DNA of 64,000 nucleotides from Nitrospira sp. GTDB taxonomy: Bacteria > Nitrospirota > Nitrospiria > Nitrospirales > Nitrospiraceae. The position numbers were made by a program, and so were the translations under genes. The notes beneath the pieces are model-generated. The model saw only the letters and a list, made by a program, of their open reading frames with translations. It ran no database searches and was not told the DNA's origin. Positions 1 to 8,336 of the stretch are shown in pieces. Where the stretch lies: assembly GCA_029194665.1 (NCBI GenBank), contig JARFXO010000003.1, positions 1 through 64,000 on the forward strand. The letters are read 5' to 3'. How positions within the stretch are numbered: position 1 is the stretch's first letter; the number at the start of each line of letters is the position of its first letter.

Positions 1-200
1 GCGACACTCCGCCTTGCTGCGAATCCAGATGATTGCCCCGGGATTCGGGCGTATCCGACCCACGGCCACCCCTACCTTTTCGGTATGGTCATAAATTCTG
101 AACCCTCTCATAAGTGCCACTCGCAAGAGCTGTGTAGGTATGTCGGTTGGTTCGATCCACCAAATGTGTTGTGCATGAAGAAAAGGGCTGCTGAAGCGCC

Positions 201-398
201 ATGAATAACCTTTTGACAATGGATGAAGCCGCGAAGTATTTAGGCATATCCAAATTGACCCTGTACGGATGGGTCTCCGCGAGGAAACTGGGGTACGTCA
301 AAATCGGACGGCTGGTGAAATTTAAGAAAACTCAGCTGGATGCCTGGATCGATCAGCATACGATCACACCACGGAGAGACAGCCATGGGACTCACTAA
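201..398 (+). CDS. Excisionase-type helix-turn-helix DNA-binding protein
   Basis: A 65-residue protein that is almost entirely one MerR/excisionase-like winged helix-turn-helix. LTMDEAAKYLGISKLTLYGW is the classic helix-turn-helix of this family, followed by the wing VKIGRLVKFKKTQLDAWI. Such proteins direct excision or regulate an adjacent integrase. It overlaps the start of the tyrosine integrase by 14 bases and is co-directional, so the two are probably translationally coupled. The length is normal for phage and integrative-element excisionases. The family is clear; a role in excision is inferred from the neighbour. Confidence 0.85.
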   Translation: MNNLLTMDEAAKYLGISKLTLYGWVSARKLGYVKIGRLVKFKKTQLDAWIDQHTITPRRDSHGTH

Positions 399-1506
399 GC
401 GGCGCGATAGTTACTATGTAGAGTTTCCGGTGATCGAAAGTGTGGACGGAAAATCATTGGTCCTCGCGAGTGGTGTACGTGGTGCCCGTTGGAAACGCTG
501 GAAGGTGGGGTGTCTCAATAAGACTGTTGCCAAGGAGATGGAAGCCACCATCAGGACACGACTCCTCCTCGGCCACGAGAAGACCGAACAAGCCAAGCCG
601 ATCCTCTTCAAAGAATGGGCGAAGGCTTACTTGGAGCTGGAAACCGTCCGAGGACTTCGTTCCTTCGTGGGACGAGCCTACAGTATCGACACTCACCTCA
701 TCCCGTTCTTCGGTCAGAAGATCCTGTCCGAGATCAAGCCTCAGGATGTAGAAGCCTTCCGCAATCAACGCACGAAACCCAACGGAATTAAGGCGAGTAC
801 ACAGACAATCAACCATGATCACATTGCGTTGAAACACTGCCTGAACATGGCGATCAAGCGGGGACTGCTCCAGGCCAACCCCGCGTCCAGAGTCGAGATA
901 CCCAACCCCCAGAACGAACGGGATCGGGTGCTCACGGAAGAAGAATGGGGTCGGTTACATCAGGCCGCGAAGCCACACCTCCGCCCGGTTCTCCTGACGG
1001 CCTATCAACTCGGCCAACGGTTCGGGGAGATTGTGTCTCTGACGTGGGACCGTGTTGATCTCCGTCGGGGATTCATCAGCCTTCGAAGCCAAGACACCAA
1101 GACCAAAACCGGGAGGCGTATTCCCATGACCGCAGACGTTCGGTCAACCCTCCAACGCTTGGCCAAAATTCGCAGTCTGACCAACAACCACGTGTTCACC
1201 TACAAGGGCCGACCGCTTCAACGTATCAGCCGATCCTTCAGGACCGCGTTGAGAGATGCCGGAATAACTGACTTTAGATTCCATGATCTCCGTCATTGTG
1301 CATCGACAAACCTACGACGCGCCGGTGTGGATACAGCAACCGCGATGAAGATTGTTGGTCACAAGTCTGAGAAGATGTGGAAGCGATACAATTCAATCGA
1401 AGAGAAAGACTTGACGGATGCTGCTGTGAAGGTGCAAAAGTACCTTGACGTTAACACCCTAATAACACCAAGCGACATGGCCGTTGAGGGTCATTCTTCC
1501 AAGTAG
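385..1506 (+). CDS. Tyrosine-type site-specific integrase
   Basis: A phage-type integrase of about 373 residues. The N-terminal part (about 60-160) has the SAM-like core-binding fold seen in phage integrases. The C-terminal catalytic domain shows the Arg in QLGQRFGEIVSL, the HDLRH box, the GHKS histidine and the nucleophile Tyr in MWKRYNS, so the active site looks complete. I chose the ATG at 385 because GGAGAG lies just upstream; an in-frame ATG at 340 lies inside the excisionase gene. The gene ends 15 bases before tRNA-Arg, the usual target of such enzymes. It probably marks the end of an integrated element extending left of the window. Confidence 0.93.
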   Translation: MGLTKRRDSYYVEFPVIESVDGKSLVLASGVRGARWKRWKVGCLNKTVAKEMEATIRTRLLLGHEKTEQAKPILFKEWAKAYLELETVRGLRSFVGRAYSIDTHLIPFFGQKILSEIKPQDVEAFRNQRTKPNGIKASTQTINHDHIALKHCLNMAIKRGLLQANPASRVEIPNPQNERDRVLTEEEWGRLHQAAKPHLRPVLLTAYQLGQRFGEIVSLTWDRVDLRRGFISLRSQDTKTKTGRRIPMTADVRSTLQRLAKIRSLTNNHVFTYKGRPLQRISRSFRTALRDAGITDFRFHDLRHCASTNLRRAGVDTATAMKIVGHKSEKMWKRYNSIEEKDLTDAAVKVQKYLDVNTLITPSDMAVEGHSSK

Positions 1507-1521
1507 TTGAAATATTTGCAT

Positions 1522-1598
<77 letters not shown>

Positions 1599-1958
1599 AA
1601 CCGCACTTCGTGTGTACCGCCGGCTCACCAGGCGGAGCGTCTCTTCATTGTTGCTGGCGGATAAACACCTACAGTGTCGTCTGCTCTCTCCCCTTGCTCG
1701 ACCCGGAGCCTATTCTTCTATTGTGGCGACGGGATAAATTCCTCCAGTGATCTGAGTTTCCGACTTCGCTCGTACCACGTGCTCCTTATCGTGCTAAGGC
1801 AATTTCCCGAACACTGCCTTGGCTGTTGCCATCAGAAGGTCATATTCCTTAGTAAATTCCATGCCTCGGTCTGGATCTTCCAGTAGACATTTTACGTTCG
1901 TGTCCCCTATAGTTTGATCACGACTTAATTTTCCTTGTGTCTTCGAAGGGTCTGATAT
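1599..1958. other. Intergenic region, no gene recognised
   Basis: These 360 bases between tRNA-Arg and the DUF748 gene hold no open frame resembling a known family. They may contain an att remnant and the promoter of the following gene; I could not identify either by eye. Confidence 0.5.
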
Positions 1959-4925
1959 TTGATGCGCCGAATCCTCCGACCGCGAGTCCTGGTAGGGACG
2001 TTGGTGGGACTGAGTGCTTTCTACTCGCTTGTTGGATTTGTTCTACTTCCCTATCTGATTAAATCCTACGTCGTTCCCAAGGTCTCGGATCAGATCAATC
2101 ACCCTGTCGTTCTTCGCGAGGCCGCCTTCAATCCTTTTGCGCTCTCCATTCGACTGACCGGTCTGGAAGTGCGGGAGCAGAACCAAACGGCGATGCTGGG
2201 TTTTGAGGAACTGTTTGTGAATCTGCGCGCGACCACGCTGTTCTTTCAAAAAGTCGCGTTCGACGAAATCCGTCTTGTCATGCCGTTCCTGGCGCCCAGG
2301 GTGAGCCCTGAGGGGAAGATGAATCTGATGTCGTTGGTTCCACCGCAGGATGAAACTACACAACCACCGGCTCCACCATCGGGGGAACCAAAAAGAATAA
2401 TGCCGGTGGAGATCGAGCTGCTGGAGATCACTCAAGGCATCCTGGATTACCGCGATGATTCCAAACCAAGGCCGGTCCTGATCGATATTGTCCCCTTTCA
2501 GATCGTACTGCGTGACTTCAGTACCGTTCCAAGCCAAGGTAGCGAGAATGCCTATGCCTTCAAGGCCGAAATTGGAAAGGACGGAAAAGTGGCCTGGGAG
2601 GGGACCTTCTCGCTGGAGCCGGTAGAGTCCGACGGCAAGTTGAGTTTATCTGGAATCAGGCTGCGGACGTTGTATCAAGCTGTACGCGATCAGTTTCAGT
2701 TCGATGTTCCGCAGGGCGTACTGGGCTTATCCGCCTCGTATCACTTTGACCTCCGCGGTCAGGCTCCTCAGGCAACGGTTAAGGATGGAACGGTGTCGAT
2801 TCAGAATCTCGCTATCGTGGAACGGGATGGGATTGATCCGGTTGTCAGCGTGCCGGCATTTGATGTGGAGGGGATTCAGCTGGATTTGCAAAAGCAGACC
2901 CTCGATATCGCTAAGGTGCATTCAGCCGATGCGCGGTTCGAGGCCTGGATGGATCCAGGCGGGATCGTCAATTTCCAACCGCTGTTCACGCCTGTCGGTG
3001 AAGAAGGTGGCACAGCGGAAAAGGCCGTAGCCGCAAAGAGCGAGCGAGCCAAGCCCGGCAAGCCTTGGTCGATCACGGTGGCTGAGGTCGCGTTGCGAAA
3101 CTATGGAGCCGTCTTTGAAGACCGAACCCTTGCACGTCCTGGACATGTGGACGTCGATGCGATGAATGTCACCGTAAAGGGTATTCAGATCCCGTTCAAA
3201 AAGTCGTTCCCCATCGACCTGTCGTTGAAGCTGAATGAGACCGGCTCCATCGCTGTGAAGGGGAAGGTCGGACTTGCACCTCCGGCTGCGGATACAGAGC
3301 TGAATCTGAAACATATCGAAATCCGCCCCTTCCAACCCTATCTGGATCGGTTCCTGAATGCCGATGTGCAGAAGGGGGCGGTCGATCTCGCCGGATCGAT
3401 GCATTTCTCCAAGGAACATGCGAACGAACCGTTGATGCGATTTCAAGGAAATCTGGGGGTGAATCAACTGGCGATCGCGGATCGTACAGACCTCGACAAT
3501 GTTCTCACCTGGAAGGCGTTGAGCCTGAACCGCATCGCGCTGGATGTGGAGCCGACGGCGGTGAAGCTTGGAGAAATTGTCTGGCAAGAGCCGTCCCTCC
3601 ACATGGTGGTGGATTCCGAAGGCCGACTTAATCTCTCGCGTCTCGTTGTCACACCTCCGCCTGGCGATCAGGCGGCGGGTCAAAAAGAATCTGAGGGGGA
3701 GAAAACGCAAGCTAAGACAGGCGATCCTGCGCCGGTTACCATCGACCAGGTCAAGGTAGGCAAATTGGCCGCAACGTTTCAGGATATGTCTGTGGAACCA
3801 CAGGTGAGAACCAGCCTCACGGAGTTCGGCGGAACCATCAAAGGACTGTCGTCGAAGCACCTGCAGAAAGCCGACGTCAACCTGAGAGGCAAAGTTGGAA
3901 GAGCGGCTCCCTTAAAGATAGTCGGAAAGATCAACCCACTGAGCGAAGATGCCTTCACCGATCTCAAAGTGTCCCTTGACGGGGTGGATTTAACGCAGGC
4001 CGGGCCGTACATCGGTAAGTATGTGGGCTATGGATTGTCGAAGGGAAAATTGTCGCTCGATTTGAAGTACAAGGTATCGCAAAAAGTGTTGGAAGCGGAA
4101 AATCTTGTGCAGGTCGATCAACTGACGTTCGGTGAGACGACGAATAGCACGGACGCCACGTCGCTACCAGTTCCGTTGATTGTGGCGCTCCTCAAAGATC
4201 GGAAGGGCCTCATCGAAATCGATATGCCGATTCGCGGCGATCTCAACGATCCGGATTTCAAATATGGGAAAGCGGTCATTTCGACGTTGCTCAATCTGCT
4301 TGGCAAGGTCGTCGCTTCGCCGCTTGCGTTAATGGGTAAGCTCGTGCCCGGCGGTAGCGAGGAAGATCTTCAAGTGATCGAATTCCCACCGGGAAACGCC
4401 TCGCTGGCGGACAGTGAACTGACAAAGCTCGACGCACTCGCGAAGGCGTTGGATGAGCGACCGGGGCTCCGGCTCGATATCAAGGGAACGACCGATTCGA
4501 CTCTGGATGTGGCCGTGCTTCAAACGATGAAACTTCAAGATCAGCTTTTTGTAATGAACGGCGGGAAGAAGCCCGATCAAGAAGCGCTGTCGCCGAAAGA
4601 GGAGCAACGGCTTGTGGAGAAACTGTTTGCGAAACTCCCCATGCCTGATCCATCAGCCACATCCGCGCAGCCGACGGTGGCGGAAATGAAGCAACAACTC
4701 GCGTCGGCCATTCAAATTTCCCCGAGTGAATTGGAGACGCTGGCCCACCAACGCGCTGAGGCGATCCGTCACCATATTCTGGAAGGGGGAAAGCTCACAG
4801 AGGAACGAGTCGCTGTTCTCGATCCGGGCGTTGCTGAGTCCGGTCATGAGAAGGTGCGGACTCAGTTGTCGCTCTCTGCCGGGTCGCAGGATCGACCAGC
4901 GTCAATCTCTGATGAGATGCCCTGA
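1959..4925 (+). CDS. DUF748 (AsmA/TamB-like) envelope protein
   Basis: A 988-residue protein with one N-terminal membrane anchor (about 9-35) followed by a very long periplasmic region. Repeated beta-rich segments such as FEELFVNLRATTLFFQKVAFDE, read over residues 78-99, are typical of DUF748/AsmA-like proteins, which are linked to lipid transport or outer-membrane assembly. Near residue 800 a stretch with PPGNASLADSELTKLDALAK resembles the OmpA-like C-terminal part seen in DUF748 proteins. The start may be TTG at 1959 or ATG at 1962; GAAGGG at 1945-1950 serves either. It appears monocistronic. The family is clear; the transported substrate cannot be told. Confidence 0.85.
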   Translation: MMRRILRPRVLVGTLVGLSAFYSLVGFVLLPYLIKSYVVPKVSDQINHPVVLREAAFNPFALSIRLTGLEVREQNQTAMLGFEELFVNLRATTLFFQKVAFDEIRLVMPFLAPRVSPEGKMNLMSLVPPQDETTQPPAPPSGEPKRIMPVEIELLEITQGILDYRDDSKPRPVLIDIVPFQIVLRDFSTVPSQGSENAYAFKAEIGKDGKVAWEGTFSLEPVESDGKLSLSGIRLRTLYQAVRDQFQFDVPQGVLGLSASYHFDLRGQAPQATVKDGTVSIQNLAIVERDGIDPVVSVPAFDVEGIQLDLQKQTLDIAKVHSADARFEAWMDPGGIVNFQPLFTPVGEEGGTAEKAVAAKSERAKPGKPWSITVAEVALRNYGAVFEDRTLARPGHVDVDAMNVTVKGIQIPFKKSFPIDLSLKLNETGSIAVKGKVGLAPPAADTELNLKHIEIRPFQPYLDRFLNADVQKGAVDLAGSMHFSKEHANEPLMRFQGNLGVNQLAIADRTDLDNVLTWKALSLNRIALDVEPTAVKLGEIVWQEPSLHMVVDSEGRLNLSRLVVTPPPGDQAAGQKESEGEKTQAKTGDPAPVTIDQVKVGKLAATFQDMSVEPQVRTSLTEFGGTIKGLSSKHLQKADVNLRGKVGRAAPLKIVGKINPLSEDAFTDLKVSLDGVDLTQAGPYIGKYVGYGLSKGKLSLDLKYKVSQKVLEAENLVQVDQLTFGETTNSTDATSLPVPLIVALLKDRKGLIEIDMPIRGDLNDPDFKYGKAVISTLLNLLGKVVASPLALMGKLVPGGSEEDLQVIEFPPGNASLADSELTKLDALAKALDERPGLRLDIKGTTDSTLDVAVLQTMKLQDQLFVMNGGKKPDQEALSPKEEQRLVEKLFAKLPMPDPSATSAQPTVAEMKQQLASAIQISPSELETLAHQRAEAIRHHILEGGKLTEERVAVLDPGVAESGHEKVRTQLSLSAGSQDRPASISDEMP

Positions 4926-4950
4926 GGGTCTATCGTGGTTCCAAACCCGG

Positions 4951-5316
4951 TTACTTCGCGCTGTACCGCATCCGCGTCCCGTGGAGAAGAGACAGCTCAA
5001 TCTCAGAGGCGTTCAGTTCCTTGGGGAAGAGAGCGCCGGAAATTTTGCAGGCATTGATACTGGCTCCATCCAAGTTGGCCTTGCTCAAGTCGAGGCCTCG
5101 GAGATCGGACTGCCGAAAATAGCAGTCGCTGAAATCCAGCCCGTCGGCATCCAAGCCGCGAAGGTCAAGACCGCGCAGATCGCTTCCCCGAAGATCACAT
5201 TGTTCTCCGGAGGCTTTCTTGGCGTTGAACTCCTTGACGCAGCCTTCACGCAGCATGAGGTACATCGGCTCCTTTGAGATATGCAGTTTTGTATGCGATC
5301 TGTCCGCGCCGGCCAT
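4951..5316 (-). CDS. Pentapeptide repeat protein
   Basis: A 121-residue protein whose middle (about 40-95) is made of A(D/N)LxX-type pentapeptides: CDLRG, SDLRG, LDLRG, SDLRG, ANLDG and similar. These predict a short right-handed quadrilateral beta-helix. The 40-residue N-terminal leader contains MYLMLREGCVKEFNAKK and lacks repeats. There is no signal peptide, so it is probably cytoplasmic. It is convergent with the DUF748 gene, 25 bases away. The repeat family is clear but its function is unknown. The start could be internal, for example the Met at about residue 18. Confidence 0.75.
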   Translation of the reverse strand: MAGADRSHTKLHISKEPMYLMLREGCVKEFNAKKASGEQCDLRGSDLRGLDLRGLDADGLDFSDCYFRQSDLRGLDLSKANLDGASINACKISGALFPKELNASEIELSLLHGTRMRYSAK

Positions 5317-5459
5317 GTTCGGCTCCGTTGAAATGGGTTGCTGAACCTCCTATCGGCAGAAGAGGCGAGAAGCTTGAGTTAAGCAGGAATGGAAATCCTA
5401 ATCTCAGTTGTCAACTTGGAAAGGCGAGGAACTTCAAATACGGATCGCTTATGGGATGG

Positions 5460-6917
5460 CTAAAAAGACCGCCGGTTCTCACCGGTCGCGTGGTCCAGTG
5501 CCCGCCGCGGCAACGGAGCGGCTGCCGCTTCCGCTTCGAGGTCGCGGAGGAGTCGCTGAAATTCCTTGTCATCTCTGAGGAGCTTGGACGCCGCCGACAG
5601 GAGATGATCGAGCTGGTCATCGGTCAATGCGAGGTTGGTGGGAATGCTCATGAGCCGGGCATGCTCCTCAACATCCTCCAATTCCATCAGGCTGACATTG
5701 ATGAAATAGATGTCGGCATCATGCGCGAACACGCTCGAAGCGGTTGGCGGGCGGCGGTGTAATTGCGCCCGCCATTGCGTCACGGCCTGGCTCATGAGTT
5801 CGAATGTGTCGGTGGAATAGCGATTGATCGGAATATCGACCAGAGCGCTGCCCACCCGCCAGAGATCCGGAATTTCGTTCAACGTATACTGGTTCACATT
5901 CGGGGCAGTCTCGGCGCTGACCATCAGATAGACGAGCTTTTTGATGTGCTTGACGCCGAGCAGTTGGAAGTAGGACTCAAGGTCTCCGACCAGTGCCGTC
6001 GTTTCCAGCACACTACGCATGCCGACATTGTCGGACAGTCCGCCATCCAATAGATGGACATAGGGACGCTTATCTGCATCCAGGTACGACCTGAGTTCGG
6101 TTGCCCGCCGGCGGCCCCACGTGGTCTTTCGCACTTCCGTAAAGCGGGCCGGGGGCTCAAAACCGCATTGCCCGGCGTAGTTCTTCATCGAGATCGGGCT
6201 GAGGATCATGGGTAGGGCGCTCGAGGACGCCGTCGCCACGGAAAGCGGTAGTTGGTTCAGGTCGGAGCAGATCAGATCGAACTGTCGCTGGTTGAACTCA
6301 AACCGCGAGAGCGTGGCCATGTCGGACGCATGGAGAAAGACGATCGGCCGCTGATGGCGTGAAACCAGGTCACCGAAGGTGTGGCCGTCGAAGAGGGCCT
6401 CATCCAACAGTTCAGAAAAGATGTGTGCGCGACCGAAGTAGGGCGACCACAGGCGAAGCCAGTTATGGGGCGAGCGAAAAATCCTCGCACGCAGCTCGTG
6501 CTCCCAGTTCTTTCGGAGAAAGCGGGATTCGAAGTCGTGGAAAATACGATCGCCATAGAGCGCATAATAGGCTGCCGTGAAGCTCCCGCCCGAGAGAGCC
6601 GTAATGACGTTCAGTTCATCGACCAGTCGTTCGGTTCTGCCTTCCCATCGGATCGGTGTCCGAGCCAATTCCCGAAGCACGCCATAGGAGAGTGCCGAGG
6701 CCCTTGTGCCACCACCGGAAAACGAGGCGATGATAAACAAGCTGTCCGAGCTGCCGGTCTTGGAGGGAGGCAGGTTGGTCGAACGATAGCCGTAGTTGAC
6801 ATCCCATCGGGCAAGCGGCGCATTCATGGTTGGACGCACATACTCACAGCCGAGCGTCACGCTCAACAGGCTACACAGGAGCCACAGCCCGGCACGATAA
6901 CTGGGTTGAGTTGCCAT
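5460..6917 (-). CDS. Patatin-like phospholipase, lipoprotein
   Basis: A 485-residue lipoprotein. The signal peptide ends in VTLGC, with the lipidated Cys at residue 24. The patatin fold is shown by the oxyanion loop FSGGGTRA (about 66-73), the nucleophile region ALSGGSF (Ser112) and the catalytic Asp in LLDGGLSDNVG (Asp291). The nucleophile elbow is GGSFT rather than canonical GxSxG, so the enzyme is a divergent lipolytic acyl hydrolase. It is probably anchored to the periplasmic face of a membrane and acts on lipids. The start lies next to a 545-base intergenic region. The family call is firm; the substrate is unknown. Confidence 0.88.
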   Translation of the reverse strand: MATQPSYRAGLWLLCSLLSVTLGCEYVRPTMNAPLARWDVNYGYRSTNLPPSKTGSSDSLFIIASFSGGGTRASALSYGVLRELARTPIRWEGRTERLVDELNVITALSGGSFTAAYYALYGDRIFHDFESRFLRKNWEHELRARIFRSPHNWLRLWSPYFGRAHIFSELLDEALFDGHTFGDLVSRHQRPIVFLHASDMATLSRFEFNQRQFDLICSDLNQLPLSVATASSSALPMILSPISMKNYAGQCGFEPPARFTEVRKTTWGRRRATELRSYLDADKRPYVHLLDGGLSDNVGMRSVLETTALVGDLESYFQLLGVKHIKKLVYLMVSAETAPNVNQYTLNEIPDLWRVGSALVDIPINRYSTDTFELMSQAVTQWRAQLHRRPPTASSVFAHDADIYFINVSLMELEDVEEHARLMSIPTNLALTDDQLDHLLSAASKLLRDDKEFQRLLRDLEAEAAAAPLPRRALDHATGENRRSF

Positions 6918-7462
6918 ATGAGGTACCTACCGTACGATCCCCCGAGCTTTTTCGAATGCTACATGAGGCTCACTCAGTGCGCGGGAGGGTATTTGTACGC
7001 AATTCCTCTGTAGGTCACATTGGTCCACTGTATCTCGCCGCTGCCTTGGCCAAAGGCACCCGTCTGTCCCGCACGATTGGTGAGCATTTGGAGAGTATTG
7101 GCTCCCATCTTATGGGTTTCCTTGTTATGTCCTCCGGATGTGACGAAAGTCTGCTCCCGGCGTGAGCCTTATCTTATGAGCCGGGTGGCTTTGTCAATAG
7201 TGTTTCTGCGGAGCTTTGTGGCGTCCTCCTGACTGCGGGACAGTTGGAGTCGGATCTGGCCGAGGCCGACGACGCAGGTCAGGTTCATCCGGGCAGGTCG
7301 ACAACCCCGCGCTGACGATCAGATTCACCCGCCTACGAGGGAGCCACGGCTGAAAGCCCTAGGGCTTCACAGGCGACCTCTTGAACTTGTTCATTTGGAC
7401 GCAGTATTGTAGGCAGACAGTAGAATTTTGTCGTAGGTGATCGCGAGACAAGGAGGTATCCC
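6918..7462. other. Intergenic region between divergent genes
   Basis: These 545 bases separate the divergent patatin and peroxiredoxin genes and should hold both promoters. No convincing gene, tRNA or known riboswitch was seen. AGGAGG at 7451-7456 is the strong ribosome-binding site of the peroxiredoxin gene. Confidence 0.5.
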
Positions 7463-8098
7463 ATGGCTATACGATTGGGCGACGATGCCCCGAACTTTAC
7501 TGCAGAAACGACCGAAGGGACGGTCAATTTTCACGAGTGGCTGGGTAACAGTTGGGGCGTTCTCTTTTCACATCCCAAGGACTATACCCCGGTTTGTACG
7601 ACTGAGCTGGGGACGATGGCTAAGATTTCGCCCGAGTTCAAGAAGCGGGGGGTGAAGGTCATGGCGGTCAGCGTTGATCCCATGGATTCGCACAAGGGTT
7701 GGATCAACGACATCAACGAAACTCAAAGAACGACGGTGAATTATCCCATCATCGCCGATCCGGACAAGAAGGTCGCCACGCTGTACGATATGATCCATCC
7801 CAACGCCATCGACAATATGACGGTGCGCTCGGTCTTTATTATCGGTCCTGACAAGAAGGTCAAGCTCACCTTGACGTATCCCGCCTCCTGCGGCCGGAAC
7901 TTCGATGAGCTGGTGAGGGTGATCGATTCACTCCAACTGACATCGAAGTACAAGGTCGCTACCCCGGTGAATTGGAAGGACGGCGAAGATTGCATCATCA
8001 CTCCGGCGGTGAGTGATGCCGAAGCGAAGGATCTCTTCCCCAAGGGATTCAAGACCGTGAAGCCCTATTTGCGCTATACTCCGCAGCCGAATCGGTAA
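7463..8098 (+). CDS. 1-Cys peroxiredoxin (Prx6/AhpC-TSA family)
   Basis: A 211-residue thiol peroxidase that reduces hydrogen peroxide and alkyl hydroperoxides in the cytoplasm. The active site is HPKDYTPVCTTELG with peroxidatic Cys45. The Prx6-type C-terminal domain follows, with VATPVNWKDGEDCIITPAVS and the terminal FPKGFKTVKPYLRYTPQP. No resolving Cys is in a 2-Cys position. A Cys occupies the site in YPASCGRNFDE that is Thr in most relatives. AGGAGG at 7451-7456, seven bases before ATG, fixes the start. It appears to be a single gene with a strong hairpin just downstream. Confidence 0.95.
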   Translation: MAIRLGDDAPNFTAETTEGTVNFHEWLGNSWGVLFSHPKDYTPVCTTELGTMAKISPEFKKRGVKVMAVSVDPMDSHKGWINDINETQRTTVNYPIIADPDKKVATLYDMIHPNAIDNMTVRSVFIIGPDKKVKLTLTYPASCGRNFDELVRVIDSLQLTSKYKVATPVNWKDGEDCIITPAVSDAEAKDLFPKGFKTVKPYLRYTPQPNR

Positions 8099-8123
8099 AC
8101 GTCGAATTGTTTCCAGCTGGACC

Positions 8124-8151
8124 GGCAGAAGGTGCTGAAGCGCCTTCTGCC
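8124..8151 (+). terminator. Perfect hairpin after the peroxiredoxin gene
   Basis: A 12-bp stem (GGCAGAAGGTGC with its complement, one G-T pair) closes a TGAA tetraloop 26 bases after the peroxiredoxin stop codon. No U-run follows, so it may act as a transcript-end or stability hairpin rather than a classic intrinsic terminator. Confidence 0.5.
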
Positions 8152-8336
8152 CCGTTCGCCTACCAGAACATACCCTCTCCCGATCTCGCTGGTTGACCTG
8201 CTAGCGATATTGTTCACTCAAACGTATCGGGCAGGAAAAGATCATCGCTGGCTTTCGATGACATCCCCCTCCTCGCCACACGGATACAGTAGAGTCTGCG
8301 TTTGGCTGTCGGTGGGTGGGTAGAAGTACCGGAGCG

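Noticed and set aside
1674-1886. 70-codon open frame after tRNA-Arg
   Set aside because: Low-quality protein rich in Ser, Leu and Cys with no ribosome-binding site; probably intergenic.
2922-3860. 312-codon open frame antisense to the DUF748 gene
   Set aside because: It mirrors the codon structure of the strong sense gene, has no ribosome-binding site and its protein looks random and Arg/His-rich.
7160-7330. Stems in the peroxiredoxin upstream region considered as a riboswitch
   Set aside because: An AAAGCC segment recalls GEMM, but the GGGACGC core and second stem are absent.
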